From Cladorrhinum sp. PSN259 (taxonomy: Eukaryota; Ascomycota; Sordariomycetes; Sordariales; Podosporaceae): a stretch of 64,000 nt of DNA. Positions 22,476-32,564 of the stretch are shown one piece after another. How positions within the stretch are numbered: the stretch's first letter is position 1; every line of letters starts with the position of its first letter. The position numbers and the translations under genes were made by a program. The notes beneath the pieces were generated by a model. It was not told the DNA's origin. It saw nothing but the letters and a program-made list of their open reading frames with translations, and did not search any database. The stretch lies in the NCBI GenBank assembly GCA_033725935.1, contig MU867091.1, forward strand, positions 248,001 to 312,000, given 5' to 3'.

Positions 22476-23120
22476 CTAGACTTTATCAATCCTTCCCGAA
22501 GCAACTCTATCTCTCTGTGGCTTATTTATTACTGGTCTTCTTCTTCCCCTTCTTCTGCTAGCCGCGCGCCCCTTACTGAAATTCTGCAACAAACTCGCCA
22601 AGATGCCATCACCGGCTTTTGCAACGTCCAGACAGATTCTCTTCTCATCCTGCAGGGTATACCGCTTGAACGCCTCAAAGTCCTGCCAGTCCCACACTCG
22701 AATCTTTTTCCCGTTCCTGCGGGCGTCGATCAGGTCGATGATATTGACGAGCGTGGCCTTGAGCGAGCGTTTACACTCTAAGATCGAATCGAGACCCTGG
22801 ACCAGCCCGACCTCGTAGCAGAGGGCTTGATACCCCCTGAGGAGCGTTTCTTCTTTTGTTGTGGGTTGGCGGAACTTGGGTACAGACTCGACTGCGGCGA
22901 TATGACCACGAGACTGTATCCGGGGGTCGGGCTGCTCCGGGTCGGGTGTCTGGGAAAAGTAGTGATGCTTGATTTCTTCTCGCATGGCGATTGTGCGCTG
23001 ACGGGTGTACTGTTGGGAGCCTGGGACCCACGATTGGGAAGAAGCCAGGCGGGTGAATTCGTCTTCGAAGGGGGCTTGTTCGTCTGGGACGAAGCCGGCG
23101 AAAAAGGCGAAGTGGGACAT
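22476..23120 (-). CDS. Small unknown protein; relative of the broken copy at 44 kb
   Basis: A single exon of 214 residues from the ATG at 23120 (caaaATGtcc). The frame continues upstream without a better start. Residues 17-53 carry the block FEDEFTRLASSQSWVPGSQQ plus RTIAMREEIKHH. A Pro-rich spacer is followed by EETLLRGYQALCYEVG (90-105), a helical region (110-170) and a very basic C-terminus (SRRRGRRR, 188-195) that could be a nuclear targeting or nucleic-acid-binding tail. The first two blocks recur, with stops, at 43769-44511. I recognise no named domain. It is the first of three consecutive minus-strand genes of unknown function. The conserved blocks shared with the second locus support real coding. 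Confidence 0.72.
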   Translation of the reverse strand: MSHFAFFAGFVPDEQAPFEDEFTRLASSQSWVPGSQQYTRQRTIAMREEIKHHYFSQTPDPEQPDPRIQSRGHIAAVESVPKFRQPTTKEETLLRGYQALCYEVGLVQGLDSILECKRSLKATLVNIIDLIDARRNGKKIRVWDWQDFEAFKRYTLQDEKRICLDVAKAGDGILASLLQNFSKGRAASRRRGRRRPVINKPQRDRVASGRIDKV

Positions 23121-23639
23121 TTTGGGAGAAAGAGGTTGACCGATCAAGATAGATAGACTTGAATCAGCTGAGGGTGAAGTTTTGAGGAAACCCGTAAGGA
23201 TTGGCGACTTGAAGTGGTTGACTCGCAGACACGACGCGTTTTCGTGTTCATAGCACGAGTGCTTTTCATTGCTAGAGGGGGGAAAACCCACGTTCAAGGT
23301 TAACCCTTGCTGTAACCTTCTCCGGCCCAGGTCCCTCACACTGGTCCAATCATCTCCTCGTATGCAGGCCTTCTTGTTGTTTGACGTGCAGGGTGAGTAC
23401 GCTAGGGTTGCCCTACTATATTAATAGGTCCTTGAGACTGCTTGGCATGCTGGTCGTCCAGTGTGTTTGTCTGGTCGCACGGTGTTGAGTGCAGATGTTC
23501 GAGGCACGTGTGACACTACCTATACTGATGCGCGATCTCAAAACAATCTAAACAATATTGATCAAGTCGTCTTGAATTGAGAAACCTTTAATCCAAAGAT
23601 CCAATGACTGCTTGTCTACAACACCCTCCTCAAAATGCA
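23121..23639. other. Intergenic region
   Basis: About 520 bases between two minus-strand genes, containing the promoter of the 214-residue protein gene. It includes an AT-rich stretch near 23415-23430. No gene is supported. Confidence 0.65.
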
Positions 23640-24625
23640 TCATAATCCTCTATCCGCAACCGTGCAGCCTCCCTGAAAACCCTGTCTCTCCTGTGCAGCA
23701 TCATACGCAGGCTTGATAACCTCCGTCTCGACCTTATCACCCTTATGCTTCCACACCCGACGGGCAATATCCTATTTGTCATAAAATGAGCATCACCACG
23801 CCCTCCCCCTCCCCGAATTCTCTGAAATAAAAAGAAGCACTTACATGAACCAACAACTCATCCATCAGCAGGGTGCTCAACCCCAACCTCATCTTTTTCC
23901 TCCTCATCTCCCAGTTCATAATCCTCCTCACAACCTCAACGCCTTCATCAACTGCAAGCAGAGGCAAGTACTTGGAAAGGCCCAAGGCCATTTGCTTTTT
24001 CGCCATCAAGTCAGCATTACCATACCCCCCAACCTTCATGTTGTCTAAAATCCCATAAAATGAATGACTCAAGTTAAACACGTAATAACTTTACCTCACA
24101 ATCATCCTTATCATCACCCTTCTGATTCTCCATCGTTCCCCTTGTGCTCAATGGTCCCCTCCCCGTTCCATCGATCCTCTCATGCTCAACCTGCTTCATA
24201 AGCGAGCTGAAGACAGCAAGGGTATAGTCCAGCTTATTCAGAGCCGCTTCCACTTCAGCTGGAACTGGCTCGTCTTGACCACCATTGTCTCCTTTCCCAC
24301 TTTCATTTTCTTTTCCATTCTCGTCACGGTTACTACTGCCTGCAACTCCCTCCTCAAGTTCTACAGGTTCAACGAATGGAGCAAAAGGCCCGGAAGTAAC
24401 TTGCTCAGAATCCAAATATACCAGACCAGGCAGGGATGGAATTCTGGAGGGCCTGGGGCATCCTAGCGGGCTCGGTTGTTGCTTTTGTTGTGGTCTGGCA
24501 ACAAATAGGTGCTCTGAAGGCGTCGGCGGCGTGGTTCTGAATACAGAAGGAGGGCATTGCGGCCCATTCACCATGCGAGCCACGCTCGCTCCCGCTCTGA
24601 TGATGTGAATCTGTGTTGTACGCAT
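23640..24625 (-). CDS. Hypothetical protein, three exons
   Basis: The proposed model has exons 24625-24095, 24033-23845 and 23771-23640 and gives 283 residues. Intron 2 (23772-23844) is convincing: a GTAAGT donor and an AAATAG acceptor join LLMDELLVH to DIARRVWKHKG in frame. Intron 1 is uncertain. The in-frame option uses GTAAAG with an AAG acceptor at 24034, while a better-looking TTTTAG at 24045 would need a donor near 24118. The N-terminus is basic and Ala/Arg/Pro-rich (IHIIRAGASVARMVNG) and could be a mitochondrial presequence. An acidic Gly/Asn/Glu linker precedes a helical region (EVEAALNKLDYTLAVFSSL). The later helical part includes MALGLSKYLPLLAVDEGVEV. No known family was recognised. 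Confidence 0.58.
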
Positions 24626-24862
24626 TTTCAATTGTGGTTGGAAAGAGAATGTGTGGTGAAAAGTGTGGAAAGCAAATCTGGGGAAAATAGCAGAATCTTA
24701 TAGACGGTGAAAAAGCCAAAATTGTTCCGTACTAAACTTGAAGGTTCAGTGCAAGAAACCTTATCCATTAGATTTTGATAGTGGCGAGCGATAAACTATA
24801 CGCACATAAGCATTGCCAAACCTTCAACAAGTATTAAGGCTAAAAAGTGATATTCAATACCA

Positions 24863-25885
24863 CTACTGCCGGGGACGGCGTTTTGAGGGCGAAGAAGCTG
24901 TCGCCTCACTAATGCTAACCTGCTTCCCGCTGCCCTGGCTACCTGACTTTGGAGAATCCTCGCTTGTCCCCTCGCTATTGCTCGACACCGAATCAACCCG
25001 TAGTCCTGGACTCCTTGGCTTTTGAAATAGCATTAGACACGGCCACGTTGGCACGCTGGCATACAAAACATACCCACAACTTTCCATCACATCCATCAAC
25101 CTGACAACTGTGGTGTCCTCTGCACCCTGCGGCCCTAGATGTCTCCTTGAAACATAAAAGATCCTCGTGTATACTCCATACCGTTTCCAACCAACCGAAA
25201 GAGGGAAGAATGCGTTGAATAGTTCTCTACGTAGACGAGTAGGTACGGTTCCTACAACGAGTAACTCGCCCAGTGCGTGCAAAGACAGACCGATCCAGTC
25301 GTACTGCTCTGGTTGAAAGAGTTGAAATTTGAAAACGAGGGATTGGATATCTACCAATAACAGTCAGTATACTCCACCTAAATCATTTAAATCATTCAAA
25401 TCAGAAAAGAAAAAAAAAAACGGAAAAAACATACCAACTCTCTGATGAACCAACTTCTTTGCGGTAGCCACCGGTCTCAGAGGATTACACACCGGCTGTT
25501 GAAAAGCCCAGCCGTGGCTGTGCAGCTCCTTCATGAGCAGGCAAAGATACAAAACGCAGTATCGCGTCGCGTCTCGGAAACTACCTCTGGAAAAGAGTGA
25601 CTGGACCGGTAATCTCTAGAAAGACCACGCCGAATCACCTTGCTTGTGGAGGTAGGGACGCTTTGGCCAGAATTGGTGCGTAAGTTCGCTGATCGTGCTG
25701 ACTTGGGTTTCTGGAAAGTTTACGAATCCAAACGTGACGGTGTGGGAGTGAAAGCTGATGGAAATGCATGCAATGTCAGGGTTTAGGTCGCCTGGTTTGC
25801 GGATGCGGGTTGTTTTGCCGACTCCGATGGGCATGGGGGAAATGAGGCGGAGGGAAAAGTGGGAGTCGATGTATTGGGACTCCAT
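24863..25885 (-). CDS. Hypothetical protein, three exons
   Basis: Exons 25885-25639, 25584-25435 and 25350-24863 join in frame to give 294 residues. Intron 1 is 25585-25638 (GTGATT to AGAG) and intron 2 is 25351-25434 (GTATGT to GGTAG, with a long pyrimidine tract). The N-terminal part is beta-rich (IACISISFHSHTVTFGFVNF). The middle has helical, partly hydrophobic segments (YCVLYLCLLMKELHSHGWAF and WIGLSLHALGELLVV), and the C-terminus is Ser/Lys/Arg-rich and probably disordered. The start ATG at 25885 is the first in frame. It is the third member of the minus-strand run of unknown genes. No family was recognised and no enzymatic motif was seen. Confidence 0.66.
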
Positions 25886-28099
25886 TTTTGCGGGAGGGGT
25901 TAGGAAGTCGGGGCGTAGAGAGAGAAACAGGCGTGCAGGTGGCGAAAGAATGAGTGTTGAGGGAGTTAGTGAGAAGAATGACGCCTGGATGAGGGGCGAA
26001 GGTGTGGTGATGTAGGGTATTGTTGACCTTAGTGTTGAGTTATGGTCTGCTACCTAATTTCAAAGTGGGACTTGAACTCCCAAAGTGATCAACCAGCCAA
26101 GGACAAACCGGTAGTGATTGCCAGAGTGTCAACGTTATCTGGGTGAGTGTAGGAGGTAGTCACGTCACCCCGCATAAGTGCTTGGTGCCCATCTTAGATG
26201 GCCGGTATCTACAGAATAGGTGCCGCAGGCTTGATGCTAACATTGTGCGGGCAGTCACGTCATGTCGAATGGGCGATGAATGTGTCATCGGTATGGCTCC
26301 TGCCATCTTTACCCGCTGGTGGTACTTCACGCAACTTCCTTGGTTAAGGAGTGACTACCGCTCAACTTAAAACACATGCGAGGGCAAGAAACTCATGGCA
26401 AAGTCCAGCGGTTGGCCACGAGTATAACCCCCCCCCTCGTGGTGAAGATTTCCTCCTTCATTCAATGCTTCCCGGAGAGAATACATGGCCTACTAAGTTT
26501 TATCTCGCAGAGTTCTTGACTCTTGAGATAATGTGGGCATTGATGGAAGGATGTAGTCGAGGTGCATGGGGTCGAGGTGGGAATTGGGTTTGTGGTAGGC
26601 ATCGGGGTATCTGTTATCCTTAGTCCATCATGAGGCCATCCGTAGGCCTCCTGAGATTTTAAACGAACTAAACCTCAAAAGCCCGAAAGTGCCCAACACA
26701 AAGGTGCGGGACTCTGTCATTTATACCACCCACCCAGTCTCTTAGCTTCATCACGCAAGATCGCGAGATGGCGATTTTCTTGGCGGGCCCTTTGTTTCGA
26801 AAAAGTCGGCGTGGTATCATGAGTCCCATCTGAGTGGAACAGAGAACCTCTGCCTACGAATTTCTTCTTCCGCCGTGTGGGGTCTTGCTGCATGTGAAGG
26901 CGAAGCTGCCCCTCGCCATTGAGAGTGGTTCCCTATTCCAAATCATCTTCAAATGAATTTCGTGGTACGGTTAATCCAGGTTACGGAGCTATTTTTGCCA
27001 GCCAGCAATGGAACCTCTGTGAAAATGTGGGTTTATGTTGCCCAAGTGGTTGTGGTTTCAGTTACCAATGAGGGATCACATCACCTCCGTCACTCAACCC
27101 GGCGATGTCGCCATGTCTTGGCTTCAATGCCTGATTTGGTCCAGCCCAACAAATTGTTGATTTTTCTTTCTTTTTGCTCGGATATGTCCGTTACCTCTGC
27201 TGCAAGTCGGTCACCACACTCTACAAAACTGGGAACCATTGCTTTTCTTCTCCTCGGAATGGCCGTTCCTTTCCTGGGATGCATGGTAGGGCTACCTGGT
27301 CACACGAGCAATGTGACCCCCTTCCTCCCTCGGCTCTGTCCGTTCTTCTTCCTTTCCCCCCACTGAATCATTCTTTTCTCAGATTCATGGGGGTAAACAC
27401 CGAATGCCGGAGAGTAGGTATGCTTGAGATTGGGGGTTACCTACATTGGGCCTCACCTGCTGATCTCCATGCTTCACTCGGGTTCTAACGGGGAAGATAT
27501 ATCCAGAAGTAGAAAGTGCAAGTGTTTCTATTACTTAACCATAAGCCTCTCAGGCAGCGACCCTGGGATATTTGTATTCAGTTAAAATGGGTACTTGACC
27601 TCCCTGTCCCTTGAAAATTCGTGTCTTTGGTGGGGGGGCTGCCTTACGGACGACCACCAAGGCTCACTTGCAGGAGTGACATGCTGAGACAATTCCAGAT
27701 GATCTTAATTACAAGACAAGAAGGATCTGAGTGGCGTAGCATTATCCCGTGGATTCGGGTCAACGGAAAAGAAACCTGGTGGGCTATGTGTCTCAGTGGC
27801 ATCTCCGTGGCATTCGGCATCCCACGTTTTTGCTGTCATCAGGGTACGCAACCCCCATTGTAATTGCTGCGCGGGTAAGTCTCTTTGTCACAAAGACTTT
27901 ATGCCCCTGAGCTGGAATGGGGAACTTGGCGAGTAAAGCTTTCAGTTTCAACTCTCTGGGACGAGGTGAAGCCTACCAAGCTTTGTTCGAGCTTTGAAAA
28001 GAACTGATTACAGAATCGTGATAGATGTAGATAATATGCAAATCAAGTGGTATCTTCGCGTTAAATCATTACTAAATAACAGGTAAATCGCTAATTGCA
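25886..28099. other. Gene-poor region of about 2.2 kb
   Basis: No supported gene. The largest open frame (26953-27366) lacks a convincing start, motif or splice partner. A T-arm-like sequence near 26065-26085 on the minus strand does not extend to a tRNA. The stretch separates the unknown-gene run from the bHLH gene, both on the minus strand, so it should contain the promoter of the 294-residue protein gene. Confidence 0.55.
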
Positions 28100-29253
28100 T
28101 CATTCCGTCACCGTCTCCTTCGATTGTGGCTCTGGATTGGTATCCTCCGCCTTGTCTTGCTTCTCCTCTTGTTGACATCGACACTGTTGTTGCGCCTGTT
28201 TTTCCTCTAGCTCTTTGACCTTCATTGTCATCTCTGCATTCTCCTCTTTGAGCCTCTTGATGAAACCGATCGTCATTTCCACAACGTCTAGTTTGCTGCT
28301 TGGAACTCCCGGCCGAATAAGAATTTCATTATCTTGTTGCGGGGAATCCTCCCTGTCGTTGTCAGACGGAAGAAGCTTTTGTATCTCTCGAATCGCAACC
28401 GTCAGCCGATTCCGTCGGCTCTTTTCTGAGAGCTTGTGTGCTACACGCTTGGAGTGAAGCTTTGAAGAAAGAGGCTCCTCGTGGAAAGTAAAATCCCCAG
28501 CGGCGCTGTCTGGCGAAAGTATGATGTTGTCTTGACCAAGTTGCGAATGAAACATGTGAGTGTCCGAAAAGTCTACCACATCAGGGCTTGATTCCGCGTT
28601 CACATGTCTTTTCGAAGAAGGTACGACGTGCAGACTAGTTTGGGTTGACGGGAACCGCGATGGCTTGCTGATTCTGTGGGTGCTTCGCCTTCTAACTTTG
28701 TGTGTTGCGGACCATGTAGATAACGGAGGACAGAACTCTTCGAGGCTGTCATTGACGCTGATCGAGTCCGAGTCATCTTCAGCATTCTGCCTTCTCTTCG
28801 ACATGTCCCATTGGATACCCCCTGGAGAATGCGCTGAAGGGTTCCGAAAGAGGTCCCATTCTGCTTGTACCGGTGAGGTTGTAATGGTCGCTCGATATGA
28901 GGTTTGAAGAACAGGAGGATGCTCGATCGCAACGGGGTGGGATGGAATCTGTCACAAAGTAGTCAGCATCACCCATAGCCAGGCATCTAAATGTAGCTAA
29001 GTTTACTCACATGGCTGCGACCGAGCAGTGGTTGGGACTGTCCTACCCAACCTTGAGACCAAAAAGATTGATCAAATGTCTGCGTCCTCGGTAACGCTGG
29101 CTGTGAATAGTTGAGGTCGATACTGGAGAAGTGTGTCATGTCATCGTGGCTAGGCCAGTCCGATTCCCTTGAGTCGAGGTGTCTTTCCGGAAAGGAGCTT
29201 TCGGACCTGCTGCTTGGGCTGTAGAGGGCGAAGCTTGACGTGAGGGGATGCAT
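28100..29253 (-). CDS. bHLH transcription factor (class B type)
   Basis: Two exons (29253-29011 and 28948-28100) give 363 residues. The intron (28949-29010, 62 nt) has GTGAGT and GTGACAG. The N-terminal half is Ser/Pro-rich and disordered. The basic helix-loop-helix lies near residues 248-320. The basic region HSKRVAHKLSEKSRRNR has the His252-Glu256-Arg260 pattern that defines CACGTG-binding class B proteins. Helix 1 is LTVAIREIQKLLPS. The loop is long and acidic/Gln-rich, and helix 2 is SKLDVVEMTIGFIKRLKEEN, running into a leucine/Glu-rich coil. Fungal proteins of this pattern include the PHO4/NUC-1 phosphate regulators and others; I cannot assign the target pathway. The acidic C-terminus may activate transcription. 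It should act in the nucleus as a dimer. Confidence 0.86.
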
Positions 29254-31846
29254 TTCGAGTGTAAGACGAACGACGTCACCGGATGATTTACACTGGTGGA
29301 TGATTCAAACCGCGGATGGTGCGATAATGCGGGAGACTCGTTGGTGCATATAGTCGTGGATCGAGCGTGCGGAGATGGGTTACATGCGGCTCATGTATGC
29401 GGTCTTTCACATATCTTGTTCCCACACCATCTTGGAAGGGGGTGGAAAGCCGATCATCATCTCAGAGAGGAGACAAGAGTAGGACAAATCTAGACCAACC
29501 AACCGCCGACGCTTTCTATTCTCGGCCCGTCGTTAGTTCCGGTTTCTTGGAATGATCTTCTTTTCCTTCCAAAAGTGGTATTCGCCGATGATGTTGAGGG
29601 GCACAAACGAAAGCAATAGTCTAGCTCAATTGCCGACAAATTTGGGGGAGCCAAGAGTCATTCACGTAAAGAGGACGTAAAGACTTTGGGACTGCCAATC
29701 TGCAATAGGTGGGAGACATTGGGGTCCTTGTGCTCGAAACGGGATGGCAGGATTCATTCACCTTGCATCGCGTCTGAAGGCGTGCTTACGCCACTGCTAC
29801 TGCGAATCTCCCTAGCTTTGAACGCTAGCCCACTTATGCTGCTCCCTGACGCGCAACAGCACTGAACATCTTTATGTTCCCAGACCCTGAGCAGGCCCTC
29901 TCCAAGCTATTTCACAGGCCGTGTCTCAGGTAGCCTATCGTCGTGCTGCATTAGACGAGAGCTGAATTGCGCAAACCCGCCTCATCCAGTTGACATTTGA
30001 TTTTGGAGACGAACCCATTCCCAGAGAGTCGGGTCTTCTTCCGTGTGAGTTGCTGACCCCCTGAGCACTCACCTTCGTGACATTGAGACCGCCATCAGCT
30101 CGCTTGGCGACCCCCAAGAACATGCATGCATCTCACTGGATCAAAAGAGCAGAAGGATGTTCAGGTGACGGCCCCGCTCTCCCTTCTGCCTTCGTGATGA
30201 TGCCAGTGCTGAGCCTAGGCGGCCGTCACTCTCTAAAAAAAATGGTTGCCACCAACATCATCACTGGCTCCAACCTGGTCTTCCCTCGTCCCAAGTGCAA
30301 ATGTCAACTTTGACGTCTCCGCGGCAGATTCCATAAGGCTGGGACTCGGGACTGGTTGCCATTGCTTGACCAGGTGTGCTTGACAGTCTCTTAGATCGGA
30401 CGAGCCGTGTCGCTAGATTTGGGATGACCTGCGAGTGCTAGGAGATCGGCGGTCCCGCCCAATTTTCGCGTTGAAAAGATTCTGAAGGGGGTCTGTCGAC
30501 TTTCCTTTCACTTGTGATGTGATCGGGACGATTCGGCGGCAAGACCGAGTTCGAGATGGCTTCATTCTCATCAAGAAAGCAACCCTCCGGACGGGGGTTT
30601 GTTTCCCGAAGCACTCCGTTTTTCAAGGTCGACCAACTGATTCCAACCCCCCCACCCCCCCCCCATCGTACCATGCTTTTGGAGCATTTGCTGGGCTTTT
30701 AATGGAACATTGTGGGAACCTGTGCGGTGAGGTTTCGGTAGGTTTGTGAGGGGGGAATCTGGGCGTGGCGACGCCGGCATGGCAATGGTTGGACGTCAGT
30801 TCCTGGAAATGGCGAAATTTCTGGGGTAAAATGTCGTGATTGAAAGCGGGCGGGGCCTGGGTTTTGTTCCCCTCTGGGACGAGTGCTGTGCCGTTGTTCC
30901 CCCACCCCGCTAACCGAGTTAGTGTTGACTTGACGTACCAGCTATTTCTTCTGATTTTAGAAATTATGAGCGACAAACAACTGCAGGTGAAAAAATTATG
31001 TGCGCGTGTTGGAGTGAAATTGTACGCAACAATTTTGAGTCTGCCGAGTTTGGAGAGTTTGCAGAGGTCGCAGGCTGGAAAACCGTAAATCGTTGAGTTG
31101 GTACATCTTAATTGCAGACTGTGAAAGTCCTCCTTCCTTTATGGGAACTCGTCCCTCATTCTGACCAATGAGAGGGAGAACCGAAATGGTACGGACAACT
31201 TTGGGACTTGGGGAACATCCCACGATTTCCCATCTGTTTGTCTGACAGGCGAGCGCCTTCTAGGCTGTTTCTCTTGGCGCACTGGCACGTTTCCACGACA
31301 CAGCAATGTCACCCACAGGAAAGCAAACAACAAAAATGTGGCTTGCGCCATTCTGCACGCCGTCCAGCATAATGGTTCCAAGAAAGATGGAGCGGACCAG
31401 CTCCCCCGTCGATTCGTAACAAGACGCCGAACCGCTGGTCAAGCTTCCTGGGGTTGTCTTGGTCCGCCGTGGCAACAGTTGCCCAGAGATCTTGGCCTCT
31501 CTTGACGTCTGCCCAGCGATTCCATCTCGACGACATGTCGATATTTGTATGAGACGAGTTGCGGTTCAAGATGGAATCGATGGCAGACTGAAGGATGGAT
31601 GTTTTGCGTTGGATGTATGTAGTAGTATCGCTAGGTGATCCTTGGAGCGTTCTAGGTCAGGTATCCGCTGCCGACAGCAGTGTCTGTGCCCCACTATGGA
31701 GGACCACACACACATCCCCCGCCGACTGCAACAGCAAAAATTGGAGTGATCGACGGCAATCCGGCATCCCAGCCAACCATCCATGCCATCCCATCCCTCT
31801 TCTATGGCGCGAAATAACCTGACCGAGCGACTTCATCAACCGGCGA

Positions 31847-31856
31847 ATGATATCAC
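31847..31856. promoter_or_regulatory. CYS3-like half-palindromic site upstream of the sulfate permease
   Basis: ATGATATCAC matches nine of ten positions of the palindromic ATGRYRYCAT consensus known for the Neurospora sulfur regulator CYS3. It lies about 710 bases before the permease ATG. One 9/10 match in several kilobases can occur by chance, so this is tentative. Confidence 0.25.
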
Positions 31857-32465
31857 GCCCCATTGGCATCGAAAATGAGATGGCTCTTCTCTTTCGAGGT
31901 TGCGTCCCGTCTCTGGGAAGCGGAATGCCAGGGGCCAATGTTGCCTTCCAAGGTCTGGGGACGGAACAGAATACCTCTGCGGTGCAGTTCTCTGTTAGCG
32001 CCCCCTCGCACTTCTTCTGCACCCCCGCATCAAAGGGTCCAGATGCCCTAGCAAGCCAGACTCAGCTTGAAGTTCACGGGGAGAATTCCGGGGTCTCCCT
32101 ACCGCATCTTTACCTTCTTCGGTCTTCGCCGCTGCGTTGCAGCAGACCTTGTACAACAGTAGCAGCCGTCGTGGAGACGGCGAGATTCCGTGCAGAGAAT
32201 TCCCATGTGTCATGGTCTCCCGCATGGCTGGGTAGACCTGGGATCTGGAGAGGAAGATCACAAAGAATCCCGCGCAACTAGATGTAGTCAATACTGGACT
32301 ATCGAGCCCGGTACGTCACCCTTGTCAATCGTGCTCATCCACCCCCATATGCACGTTCGCCTATTTTGTATCCGGGAGGGCTGCAGCCAGCAGACAGCTG
32401 GCCAGGGCTTTGGATGTCACCCTCGGAAATCCCAATTTGGGGAAGCTCTGCCGGCATCTCAGAGA

Positions 32466-32471
32466 TATAAA
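32466..32471 (+). promoter_or_regulatory. TATA box of the sulfate permease gene
   Basis: TATAAA lies 94 bases before the permease ATG, a plausible core promoter distance for a regulated fungal gene. Confidence 0.4.
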
Positions 32472-32564
32472 GATCTGCTTCCGCTGTGCTCATCCTTTTG
32501 GTACTCTCCTGCTGTGTAGCTCAGGTTGAACCCGGCCCACAACCACGCAACACGGATAGCAGCC

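Larger units (their letters stand above)
29254..32564. other. Long gene-free region (about 3.3 kb) between divergent genes
   Basis: This lies between the minus-strand bHLH gene and the plus-strand sulfate permease and should contain both promoters. It includes C-runs near 30645-30665, a CYS3-like palindrome at 31847-31856 and a TATAAA at 32466-32471. Open frames in it (such as 31847-32281 and 31657-32022) overlap each other on opposite strands with no family features. I see no transposon ends or RNA gene. Confidence 0.55.

Noticed and set aside
26060..26110. Sequence on the minus strand resembling a tRNA T arm (GGGAGTTCAAGTCCC)
   Set aside because: No anticodon arm, D arm or matching acceptor stem could be built around it within tRNA length.
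26953..27366. Open frame of 137 codons in the gene-poor region
   Set aside because: No recognisable motif, no splice partners and biased low-complexity stretches; likely a chance frame.
31657..32281. Overlapping open frames of 121 and 144 codons on opposite strands upstream of the sulfate permease
   Set aside because: Neither has a domain, start context or splice evidence, and they overlap each other antisense.
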